DNA of 12,565 bases, from assembly GCA_026770585.1 (NCBI GenBank), contig MU646597.1:70817-83381 (forward strand). Direction: 5' to 3'. Both the position numbers and the translations under genes were made by a program. This document shows, piece after piece, positions 7,101 through 12,456 of the stretch. This DNA is from Baffinella frigidus (Eukaryota > Cryptophyceae > Cryptomonadales > Baffinellaceae). How positions within the stretch are numbered: the stretch's first letter is position 1; every line of letters starts with the position of its first letter. The notes beneath the pieces were generated by a model. That model had not been told where the DNA came from, searched no databases, and was given only the letters and a program-made list of their open reading frames with translations.

Positions 7101-10100
7101 GTTGACCTCAAACTAAAGAAAAATAGGTATCCCCGGATAAAGGCGGACTCGGCTGGATTTTGCTCTGTCACACCCATGATCTCGCCATGTTATGGACATC
7201 CAATCAATTCCTTCATTTCGTTATACACAGGCGGACGAGGTTGGGTTTGAACCGAGTCGCGTCCAAATAATTCCTCTGCGAACGCTTGCTTTCCGCGTGA
7301 TACAGGCGGACGAGGCGTTCGCGGCCGCGTGCAACCTCCACTCAAAGATCACCGAGCAGGACCTATCGGTGGACTTACGAGTTCTAAAAAGTTGAAGCAA
7401 TTGTGTGTGTTCCAAAGTGCTACACTTTTGTGTATTGTAAAAAAATTGTGTTGTAAATTTGTACTGAGTCGCGTCCAAATAATCGCACTCCTAACGGTGG
7501 CGTGTTGCGTGATACAGGCGGACGCAGCATTCGTGATACACGCAAATGAAGCATTTGGGTGTTTTAAAGGGCTGCATTATTTTGTCTTGTACCTTTTGAG
7601 CCGAGTCGCGTCCAAACAAGTGCACTGGTAACGTCGGCGTTCCACATACAGGCAGATGAGGCGTTCGCGGCCGCGTGCAACCTCTACTCGGAGATCACGG
7701 AGCAATGTTGGGTGTTTTAAAGGGCTACATTATTTTGTATGGTATATTTTGAAGCGAGTCGCGTGTACATTTTGGATCGAGTGGCGCTAACGTCGGCGTT
7801 CCACATACAGGCGGACGAGGCGTTCGCGGCCGCGTGCAACCTCTACTCGGAGATCACGGAGCAGGAGCCTGTCCAGTACGACCCCACGCACGCCGACGCC
7901 CTCAACAACTGGGGTCCGTGCCAACCTCCACCCACTTAGCAGCCACCGGGGGCGTGCCCAGCGCCAGAACATTCGTTAAACAGTCCGGGATGGTTGAGTT
8001 GTTGATGACTTCACGCACGCTGACGCCCTCAACAACTGGGGTCCGTGCCAACCTCCACAACCTCCGTTGCCACTTTAGACGTGATGGTGGTCAATCAGAA
8101 GTTGCCGTAAGGGCAGGTTCCAGGAAATTCCTGGAAGTTGGCAAAAGTTGACTTGAGACCCATTTTGAGTTGACTTGTGCGATTTCCTCCCCTCAGGTCT
8201 AGCGTAGAAAAATCCAGAAATTTTGATTTCCGGATGATCCCACGCACGCTGACGCACTCAACAACTGTGGTCCGTGCCCAGCGCCAGAACCTGGCTCAGT
8301 CCCACTAAATCTCCTCTCATCGTTATTAGTTTTAAAGAAGGATCTCCAGTACAAATTAACCGTCCATCTTCGTCTAATTTGTTTTAATAACGAGACGAAA
8401 CTTAACTCGAACAAAGCGCCAGAACCTTGGTTAAACAGGCCAGATTTTTTTATTTCCTCGCGACCCCACGCCGTCGTAAGGGCCTTTCAAGGCGAGGCAA
8501 GCCACTGAGGTGAATTTCGCTGACGTACTCACCAACTGGGGTCCGTTCCCACCACGCCAGATTTCATCTCGGAAGATATCTGAATCAGTTCCTTTTCAAT
8601 AGAAGGTTGAATAGGAGAATTTGCCTAGGGCGTAGTAAATTTGATTAGGCCTCCTAATTAAATCAAAACGCCAATTAGGGAACTGATCCAGTTATCTTTC
8701 GAGATGAGATTGCTCGAGGGGGTTCGCCTCTTTCCGAGCGCACTCTTGGGCGCCGAACTATCCCCAACGTAAACAATTTCCTCTTGTTCCTTCCGGGGAA
8801 TTAACTTTTGGCGACCCCTTCCAAGACTCTGGCGTGGCTGCTCCAGAACCTCCGTGCCGTGAGAACCTTGGATTTCCTGATGAAGCAGGCTCCTCTGTCG
8901 TATTTGTTCTTACCCAGCTCCAGAACCTTCGATCCGTGTCCAGCTCCTGAAGACCAGCTCCAGCTGGGCGAGCACGAGGACAGTTGGACATGATGCGGTC
9001 GCTCATCCCCCTCTCGGCGGCGCTGCTGCTCTCGCTCGGGGAGGTCTCCGCCTTCAATCTGCCCTCCGGGCGCTCCGCCTTCAATCCAGAACCTTCGTTC
9101 CGTGCCCAGCTCCAGCTCCAGAATGTTCGATTCCCTGATGACGCAGGCTCATCTGTCGTATTTGGTGATAGCGTATGAGAGGCGTTGAGCCTACCGACAC
9201 TGTTTTTTTCCTACTTGAGCATCTCGTGACACCACTTTAATCTCCATACAAGTATTAATTAATTGCTTTTGGCAACGAAAATTACTAGATGATTTGCTCA
9301 TAAAAGTAATAGTAAAGCGTTTGTGTAGTAAATTTCGTTGCAACAAAAGCAATTAATTAATACTTTTGTGGAGATGAACTTAGCAGCGAGCGAAGACTCC
9401 GTACCTTAGCATTTCGTGACACCACTTAGCAGCGAGCGAAGACTTTTTCAAATTGAATTCAAGGTGAAATTCCGGTTAGGTTCAAGGGCAATGGATCAGA
9501 TGCTAGCAAAAATCGTTTAGATGGACTGTATCTATGAAGCCCCCAGTGGCTGCTAAGTGGTATGTTATTGTAGATTTCGGGTTGGCGCGGAATATTTCGA
9601 GATCAGGTCGTGGGATCGGTGACGAAAAAACGTGAAAACGGATTATTGTGTGACATGTTATGGGTGGGGGCGCGTCATCAAATCCATGCGTAAGATGGCA
9701 TAAAACTTTAGAAGGACGTGAAAATCAATGCGACTTTCCGATTTTTTCGATCCCCCGACCTGAGGTGAATTCCGCGCTAACCTGAAATCTACAATAGTTG
9801 ACCCTGTGGCCTCTTGCAGGCGCGATCGTCGTTCCATCCGTTACCGATATCCCTGTTTTTGGAGCCCTTTTGTAACGGCGAGTTGACCCATGTAACCGCG
9901 TGCAGGCGCGATCCTCTCCTTGTTCGCGGATGGCCTCCCGAAGGTAGACGCGGTCGCGTTCCTGGGCGACGCGTGCGAGAAGCTCACGCGCGCCAACGCC
10001 CTCGCGCCCGCCGACTTCGAGGTTATAAATCATTATAAATAAGGCTATAAATCAGGTTGTAAATCATACATGTGTTGTATCGGGGTTGTAAAGGCTGTAC

Positions 10101-11898
10101 ATGTATTGTTTAGAGCTTTCCTGGTACAAAACTCGCCCCTGACCACAACTTAATAAGGGTCTCACGCGCGCCAACGCCCTCGCCCCCGCCGACTTCGAGG
10201 TGCCCGTTCTACAATATACACAGTTATATAAAGTCTGTACATGTATTGTTTACAGTTATATACAGTCTGTATATGTATACAATATATACAGTCATATACA
10301 ATATATACATGTATTGTTTACAGTTATATAAAGTCTATATATGTGTTGTTGAGCCCTTTCGTGGTACAAACGTGATCCCTTATTAAGGAGTAGGGGCGCG
10401 GTCGCGTTCCTCGGCGACGCGTGCGAGAAGCTCACCCGCGCCAACGCCCTCGCCCCCGCCGACTTGGAGGTTATACATCATTATAAATAAGGTTATAAAT
10501 AAGGTTGTAAATCATACATGTGTTGTATCGGGGCTGTAAAGGCTGTACAAGTATTTTTGAGCGCTTTCCTAGTACAAATCTCGCCCCCTGGTTACAACTT
10601 AATAAGGGTTGGACGCGGTCGCGTTTTTGGGCGACGCGGGCGAGAAGCCGCGCGCCAACGCCATTGGCGCCCTTATCAAGTTGTAACCAGGGGAAATCTT
10701 TGTCCCAGGAAAGGGCTGAACAATACGTGCACAGCCTTTACAACCCCGACACAATACATGTATATGATTTATAACCTCGAAGTCGGCGGGCGCGAGGGCG
10801 TTGGCGCGCCTACTTTGAGGTTACAAAGTCCTCGAGCTGATCGTTTAGGGGTTAAACCCTAAACCCTGAACTCTAAACCCTGAACCAACTCCGCCGGGGA
10901 TTGGAGCGACGCGAGAAGTTTCAGGGAGGGATACTCGGGAGATTGCATGGATTCTAGCCAGCCTGGAGATGAGTAGGGGTCAAATCGTGGAATAACCCTC
11001 GATCACAAAAGTTGACGGATTTGTACTACTTCAATACTTTTTCGACTTTTGTGTACCAGAAATCATTCATCACGACCGCTAGGAATCCTAGCGGTTTCGT
11101 GGGCAACGTGACGTTAAGTTGTCAAATATACCCTGGGGTCAACTCGAGACCGGTTCTGTCCCAGTTAATCTGGGCTCATCGGCGAAAACATTTAGATCAG
11201 GACTCCGTGCCCAAACGGTGGACTACGAACCTTTCATCAAAAGTCAACTTATATGAAGACAATTAACTGTAGGAAGTTTTCTAATGCAAATTGGTCACGT
11301 AACAACCCGCGGGGTCAACGAAACCCTCGTAGCCCACCGAGTGGACACGCTCCCGTACAAAGCAGCTAAATGAATTTGATGAGGAGCCCGGATCAACGGA
11401 TGCAGAGATAGAGGTTGTGGGTGGGACTCTGGCGGGGGGGGGGCGGTAGTGAACAACCACGTGGACGCTCTGTCAAAGCTGGGCCCAGCTGCTAAAAACG
11501 CCAGTTGACGGGTTGCAGTCAGAAACAACGCCAAAATTTGACGGTTTAGTGGCGGGGGTGCAGGTTGTGGACAAACACGCGGATGCTCAGACGGGTTGTG
11601 GGTGGCTTACTGAGAGTGGGCCTCTAGGCGATGCCCTCGGCTCAAGGGCCCTCGCACTCTCACTCATATTCTGGTAGGGGATCAGGTTGGGAACAACCAC
11701 GCGGTGCGAGAACGTACGCTAACCCGTAAACCCGAAACAGCGCGTGGAGAGAATGTGCACGACCTCTCTCAGGTGGGGTAGGGCCGTGCGTGATGGTCGA
11801 AGTACCCATGGGGTGCAGGTTGTGAACAACCACGCGGATGCTCTCGCGAGCTGGGGCGAGCTGCTCAGCGCCGACGCGCAGGGGAACGCTGTCCTCAG
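4034..11898 (+). CDS. Gene 2: tetratricopeptide-repeat-like protein, six spliced exons, 3' end outside window
   Basis: Spliced model with exons 4034-4141, 4448-4512, 6647-6776, 7811-7913, 9906-10021 and 11819-11898; introns are 306, 2134, 1034, 1992 and 1797 bp. Junction phases agree throughout (0, 2, 0, 1, 0; open in phase 2 at the end). About 200 residues are visible. Residues 1-20 are basic then a ten-Gly run. Residues 22-58 read WEALVKQGIELHDK and AWLREAIQR. Residues 59-101 include YEAAEKVMPE and LKYNMGVAFG. Residues 102-136 include AFAAACNLYSEI and HADALNNWG. Residues 137-174 include AFLGDACEKL and ANALAPADFE. Residues 175-200 include NNHADALASWGELLSADAQ. The alternating Ala/Gly/Trp/Tyr spacing and Pro at helix ends fit TPR or TPR-like helical hairpins, a protein-binding scaffold. 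Partners and location are unknown; no signal peptide is seen. An unseen exon between exons 5 and 6 is possible since both are in phase 0. Confidence 0.72.
4448..4512 (+). CDS. Gene 2 exon 2
   Basis: Acceptor GGCGCAG precedes 21 codons in phase 0 (ADKKKESDPASATAWLREAI, then Q) plus AG, then donor GTGCCT. The two terminal bases pair with the first base of exon 3 to make Arg, giving the helix LREAIQRYEAAEK across the junction. No partial copies of this exon were seen. Confidence 0.76.
4580..4745. mobile_element. Palindromic MITE, TCATAGG family (copy 1)
   Basis: Nearly the whole 166 bp is one inverted repeat: AATGGGGTAGTTAGGCCTAC on the left pairs with its complement on the right around a CTAGGACCAAAAAG centre. 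AAGC flanks both sides (4576-4579, 4746-4749). In gene 2 intron 2, 68 bp after the donor. Confidence 0.9.
4849..5046. mobile_element. Element with CCACCAACCCTCACG termini (copy 2, intact ends)
   Basis: Perfect 15-bp terminal inverted repeats CCACCAACCCTCACG / CGTGAGGGTTGGTGG, extended by AGACCAAATC-type subterminal pairing. Non-coding interior related to 1774-1995. Gene 2 intron 2. Confidence 0.87.
5122..5272. mobile_element. MITE-like element with CCGYCGAGTATTCAT termini
   Basis: Left CCGCCGAGTATTCATCATGA and right complement of CCGTCGAGTATTCATGATAA. A second nested inverted pair (TGGTGTATCTTA / TAAGATACACCA) lies inside. Gene 2 intron 2. Confidence 0.83.
5279..5499. other. Part of gene 2 intron 2 without recognised features
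   Basis: Mixed-composition sequence between an inverted-repeat element and the heptamer tract; no coding or repeat signal seen. Confidence 0.6.
5500..5935 (+). repeat. CCCNAAA-type tract with a 56-bp higher-order array
   Basis: Heptamer variants throughout; from 5703 the unit CCCCAATCCCCAAACCCC... restarts at 5752, 5808 and 5864, i.e. 49, 56 and 56 bp, multiples of seven. A non-repetitive insert (5605-5660) interrupts the earlier part. Gene 2 intron 2. Confidence 0.92.
5948..6113. repeat. Head-to-head TTTAGGG / CCCTAAA inversion
   Basis: TTTAGGG repeats up to about 5997 switch directly to CCCAAACCCTCAACCCTAAA repeats, so this intron segment can fold on itself. Confidence 0.92.
6132..6297. 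mobile_element. MITE-like element with ACTCGCC termini
   Basis: Long imperfect arms: CAGCGAGAAAATTT..GCAGAGG then ACGTGAAGAC on the left pairs with the complement at 6244-6284. The loop holds small hairpins (GTCGCTGTCACAGCGAC). Gene 2 intron 2. Confidence 0.85.
6336..6470. mobile_element. MITE-like element with AGGGCTCTT termini
   Basis: AGGGCTCTT..GGGGTATTC on the left, its complement at the right end (6448-6470). The interior has a short tandem duplication GGCTC[TC]AAGAACGGGCC. Confidence 0.75.
6567..6599 (+). pseudogene. Echo of gene 2 exon 3 5' end with acceptor
   Basis: After CGGCAG the sequence reads G TAT GAG GCA GCA GAA AAG GCG (YEAAEKA), then MPEG and an in-frame TAG. The match to exon 3 starts at the splice boundary. 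Confidence 0.82.
6647..6776 (+). CDS. Gene 2 exon 3
   Basis: Acceptor ...GATAG precedes one base plus 43 codons, ending CAG before donor GTGCGT. Key residues are YEAAEKVMPEGESS and LKYNMGVAFGTFAAVLKKSD, typical of a TPR helix pair. A decayed copy of its first ~33 bp with its own acceptor sits 80 bp upstream. A palindromic mobile element lies 26 bp after the donor. Confidence 0.84.
6803..6951. mobile_element. Palindromic MITE, TCATAGG family (copy 2)
   Basis: Same arms and centre (GACTTTTTGGTCCTAGGATC) as copy 1, with a short deletion on the left arm. It begins 26 bp after the exon 3 donor of gene 2. No clear target duplication. Confidence 0.9.
7001..7140. mobile_element. MITE-like element with TTATCCGGGGA termini
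   Basis: About 37-bp terminal inverted repeats with a single mismatch (TTATCCGGGGAAACCTATTT ...). AGGC immediately flanks both ends. It interrupts the oldest exon-4 echo in gene 2 intron 3. The inner CGAAAATTACTA is shared with the 9238-9377 element. Confidence 0.9.
7141..7170 (+). pseudogene. Most decayed echo of gene 2 exon 4 5' end, split by a mobile element
   Basis: GACAGGC just before 7001 and GGCGGACTCGGCTGG after 7140 together read like the acceptor and start of exon 4 (ACAG|GCGGACGAGG). The 7001-7140 element separates them and AGGC occurs on both sides. Confidence 0.55.
7231..7252 (+). pseudogene. Echo of gene 2 exon 4 5' end
   Basis: TACACAG|GCGGACGAGG followed by diverged sequence. 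It is followed by the spacer motif GAGTCGCGTCCAAATAAT that recurs before later echoes. Confidence 0.65.
7306..7360 (+). pseudogene. Echo of gene 2 exon 4 5' half with acceptor
   Basis: GTGATACAG precedes codons ADEAFAAACNLHSKITEQ, matching exon 4 for about 55 bp. After that the frame runs to a TGA and no exon-4 donor is present. Confidence 0.88.
7518..7545 (+). pseudogene. Echo of gene 2 exon 4 5' end with acceptor
   Basis: GTGATACAG precedes GCGGACGCAGCATTCGTG, corresponding to ADEAF with substitutions. Only about ten codons can be traced. Confidence 0.65.
7652..7704 (+). pseudogene. Echo of gene 2 exon 4 5' half with acceptor, closest to the real exon
   Basis: CCACATACAG precedes ADEAFAAACNLYSEITEQ, almost identical to the true exon, then breaks off at the same place as the 7306 echo. 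The 20 bp before the acceptor are also shared with the true exon, so the copied unit includes intron sequence. Confidence 0.9.
7811..7913 (+). CDS. Gene 2 exon 4
   Basis: Acceptor CCACATACAG precedes 34 codons plus one base (ADEAFAAACNLYSEITEQEP, then VQYDPTHADALNNW), and donor GTCCGT follows. The split Gly codon joins exon 5 to read NNWG|AILSLF. This is the complete member of a series: five incomplete copies of its 5' part lie upstream and three or four incomplete copies of its 3' part lie downstream. It is chosen as genuine because only this copy has both ends and no stop. Confidence 0.87.
8011..8040 (+). pseudogene. Echo of gene 2 exon 4 3' end with donor
   Basis: CACGCACGCTGACGCCCTC then AACAACTGGG and donor GTCCGTGCC. 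It repeats the last ~30 bp of exon 4 and about 17 bp of intron. The 5' part of the exon is missing. Confidence 0.88.
8237..8269 (+). pseudogene. Second echo of gene 2 exon 4 3' end
   Basis: ATCCCACGCACGCTGACGCA then CTCAACAACTGTG and GTCCGTGCCCAGCGCCAGAA. The downstream motif is shared with 7956-7970 and 8414-8424. Confidence 0.84.
8460..8540 (+). pseudogene. Third, broken echo of gene 2 exon 4 3' end
   Basis: CGACCCCACGCCG at 8460 and GCTGACGTACTCACCAACTG with donor GTCCGTTCCC at 8519-8550 correspond to successive parts of the exon end, separated by unrelated bases. Confidence 0.6.
8564..8707. mobile_element. MITE-like element with TCATCTCG termini
   Basis: TCATCTCGGAAGATATCTGA pairs with the right end complement (8676-8707); GATT flanks both ends (8560-8563, 8708-8711). 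An inner GGAGAATTTGCC..GGC region is less well paired. Gene 2 intron 4. Confidence 0.87.
8795..8843 (+). repeat. Dispersed segment shared between gene 2 introns 4 and 6
   Basis: GGGGAATTAACTTTTGGCGA CCCC then CAAGACTCTGGCGTGG matches 12186-12233. At the latter site GAAGGGGAAATTGACTTTTG is also tandemly doubled. Confidence 0.8.
8841..9165 (+). repeat. CCAGAACCT repeat pair flanking a signal-peptide-like ORF
   Basis: Segments 8841-8905 and 9087-9165 share CCAGAACCT, TTCCTGATGA.GCAGGCTC and TCTGTCGTATTTG. A third partial match is at 8918-8970. They enclose the open reading frame at 8990. Confidence 0.72.
8990..9178 (+). CDS. Possible signal-peptide-encoding fragment inside gene 2 intron 4
   Basis: ATG at 8990 reads MMRSLIPLSAALLLSLGEVS, then AFNLP, a strong hydrophobic core and a plausible small-residue cleavage site. 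After about 35 codons the frame runs into the CCAGAACCT repeat and ends at a TGA. The GC-rich codons resemble those of true exons. It could be a first exon of a nested gene, a captured exon fragment, or chance. It is not compatible with the exon 4 to 5 splice, which is complete without it. Confidence 0.25.
   Translation: MMRSLIPLSAALLLSLGEVSAFNLPSGRSAFNPEPSFRAQLQLQNVRFPDDAGSSVVFGDSV
9238..9377. mobile_element. MITE-like element with TMATCTCC termini and a nearby empty site
   Basis: TAATCTCCATACAAGTATTA pairs with the right end; ACTT flanks both ends (9234-9237, 9378-9381). The repeated sequence at 9405-9445 shows the same flanks without the element. Gene 2 intron 4. Confidence 0.92.
9566..9796. 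mobile_element. MITE-like element with TATTGTAGATTTC termini
   Basis: TATTGTAGATTTCGGGTTGG pairs with the complement at 9777-9796, and the pairing continues for about 60 bp (AGGTCG.GGGATCG, GAAAAAA). It ends shortly before the exon 5 acceptor echo. Confidence 0.85.
9820..9835 (+). pseudogene. Echo of gene 2 exon 5 acceptor and first bases
   Basis: GTTGACCCTGTGGCC..TGCAG then GCGCGATCGTC mirrors the true exon boundary GTTGACCCATGTAACC..TGCAG then GCGCGATCCTC, 86 bp before it. Most of the copied unit is intron. Confidence 0.72.
9906..10021 (+). CDS. Gene 2 exon 5
   Basis: Acceptor GCGTGCAG precedes two bases (completing Gly) and 38 codons: AILSLFADGLPKVDAVAFLG, then DACEKLTRANALAPADFE, before donor GTTATA. 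Strong GC third positions stop sharply at the AT-rich intron. One 5' echo lies 86 bp upstream; three direct and one inverted 3' echoes lie in the following intron. Confidence 0.86.
10022..10397 (+). repeat. Tandem spacer units of gene 2 intron 5
   Basis: The spacer TTATAAATCATTATAAATAA ... TACATGTATTG ... CTTTCCTGGTACAAA ... AACTTAATAAGGG follows exon 5 and recurs after its echoes. The middle (10205-10350) is expanded into TATA/TGTA-rich near-palindromes. Confidence 0.8.
10161..10199 (+). pseudogene. Echo of gene 2 exon 5 3' end
   Basis: Repeats codons for LTRANALAPADFE with one synonymous difference, then GTGCCC instead of GTTATA. The preceding TTAATAAGGG belongs to the repeated spacer. Confidence 0.87.
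10397..10469 (+). pseudogene. Longest echo of gene 2 exon 5 3' half with donor
   Basis: Codes AVAFLGDACEKLTRANALAP then ADLE and donor GTTATA, nearly identical to exon 5. The first third of the exon is replaced by spacer. The frame matches the true exon, so use as an alternative exon would need an acceptor that I do not see. Confidence 0.88.
10611..10672 (+). pseudogene. Degraded echo of gene 2 exon 5
   Basis: GACGCGGTCGCGTTTTTGGG and GCGCGCCAACGCCATTGGCG parallel DAVAFLGDA.EK..RANAL with small deletions. It sits at the turn of the large inverted repeat. Confidence 0.75.
10768..10806 (-). pseudogene. Inverted echo of gene 2 exon 5 3' end with donor
   Basis: Read on the minus strand, this is GCGCCAACGCCCTCGCGCCC then GCCGACTTCGAGGTTATAAA, i.e. 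the exon 5 end and donor. It forms the outer right part of the 10433-10806 inverted repeat. Confidence 0.85.
10846..10885 (+). repeat. Short heptamer tract in gene 2 intron 5
   Basis: TTTAGGGGTTAAACCCTAAA then CCCTGAACTCTAAACCCTGA; a small head-to-head arrangement like 5948-6113. Confidence 0.8.
11075..11095. repeat. Perfect 21-bp palindrome
   Basis: ACCGCTAGGA, a central A, then TCCTAGCGGT. It stands alone in an otherwise featureless part of gene 2 intron 5. Function unknown. Confidence 0.9.
11096..11440. other. Part of gene 2 intron 5 without recognised features
   Basis: Mixed sequence; short GAGGTTGTGGGTGGGACTCT words near 11411 resemble the spacers between exon 6 echoes but no full copy is present. 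A poly-G run closes it at about 11433-11443. Confidence 0.55.
11446..11493 (+). pseudogene. Echo of gene 2 exon 6 5' part
   Basis: GTAGTGAACAACCACGTGGA then CGCTCTGTCAAAGCTGGGCC parallels VVNNHADALASWG with small indels. It has no intact CAG acceptor. Confidence 0.7.
11564..11592 (+). pseudogene. Echo of gene 2 exon 6 5' end with acceptor
   Basis: GGGTGCAG then GTTGTGGACAAACACGCGGA TGCTC. The acceptor and eight preceding bases match the true exon boundary. Confidence 0.78.
11686..11704 (+). pseudogene. Short echo of gene 2 exon 6 5' end
   Basis: ATCAG then GTTGGGAACAACCACGCGG, about 19 bp of exon 6 start including its splice boundary. Confidence 0.7.
11819..11898 (+). CDS. Gene 2 exon 6, GC-type 5' splice site
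   Basis: Acceptor GGGTGCAG precedes 26 codons in phase 0 (VVNNHADALASWGELLSADA, then QGNAVL) plus AG. The best donor is CAG|GCGAGT, a GC-AG type donor; the same GC donor is preserved in a partial copy at 12496. A GT two codons later (GA|GTCTCA) is a weaker alternative. HADALASWG repeats the exon-4 motif HADALNNWG 51 residues later, showing the internal TPR-like period. Confidence 0.8.
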
Positions 11899-11937
11899 GC
11901 GAGTCTCACCACGCCAGAGTACAGGAGGGGGTTGATT

Positions 11938-12103
11938 TAATAGGGCAACGGCCTGGAAATGGGGTAGTTAGGCCTACGGCATTGCCTAGGACCTCCTACC
12001 GTAGGCCGAGACTTTTTGGTTCTAGGATCCCTCGGCCTACGGTAGGAGGTTCTAGGCAATACCGTATGCCTAACTACCCCATTTTCAGGCCGTTAGCCTA
12101 TCA
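11938..12103. mobile_element. Palindromic MITE, TCATAGG family (copy 3)
   Basis: 166 bp, arms and centre as in the other copies; flanked by GATT on both sides (11934-11937, 12104-12107). It begins 39 bp after the exon 6 GC donor of gene 2. Confidence 0.9.
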
Positions 12104-12456
12104 GATTGTTTTTATACCGTTCAGGGGACGGCTGTCGACTTTTGAAACCCACTTGAAGGGGAAATTGACTTTTGGCAGCCTTGAAGGGGAAATTGACTTT
12201 TGGCAACCCCATTCAAGAATCTGGCGTGGTAGCTCTCTGCCTGAGTTAAAACTGGGCTCGTCATTGAAGAATTTCAGGTGCCCTTTTGTCCTGGAGGTTC
12301 TGCTCTGAATGTGCTGTGTGGCGAGCGAGCTGGGCCGAGGCTTTACATGTATTGTTCAGCGCTTTCTCTTCGTATACGTTGTATACTCGGTGATATATGA
12401 CTCTGGATAGGTGACTCTCTAGAGCATCTTTCTGCTCTCGCGTTGAGTCCAAATAT

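Larger units (their letters stand above)
7245..7810 (+). repeat. Tandem intron-exon units before gene 2 exon 4
   Basis: The spacer GAGTCGCGTCCAAAYAA recurs at about 7254, 7468 and 7603, with a diverged form at 7755. Each is followed by ACAG and an exon-4 beginning. GTGTTTTAAAGGGCT.CATT also occurs twice (7559, 7711). Units are 75-210 bp. Confidence 0.85.
10433..10806. repeat. Large inverted repeat carrying exon 5 echoes
   Basis: The left arm (about 10440-10608: exon 5 end, TTATAAAT-rich spacer, ACAACTTAATAAGGG) pairs with the right arm (about 10668-10806) in reverse order. Lies in gene 2 intron 5. Confidence 0.85.

Noticed and set aside
7245-7810. CRISPR-like array
   Set aside because: Spacing is irregular, repeats include exon codons, and the context is eukaryotic.
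7231-8540. Exon 4 echoes as mutually exclusive alternative exons
   Set aside because: No echo has both an acceptor and a donor with an open frame; each carries only one side of the exon.
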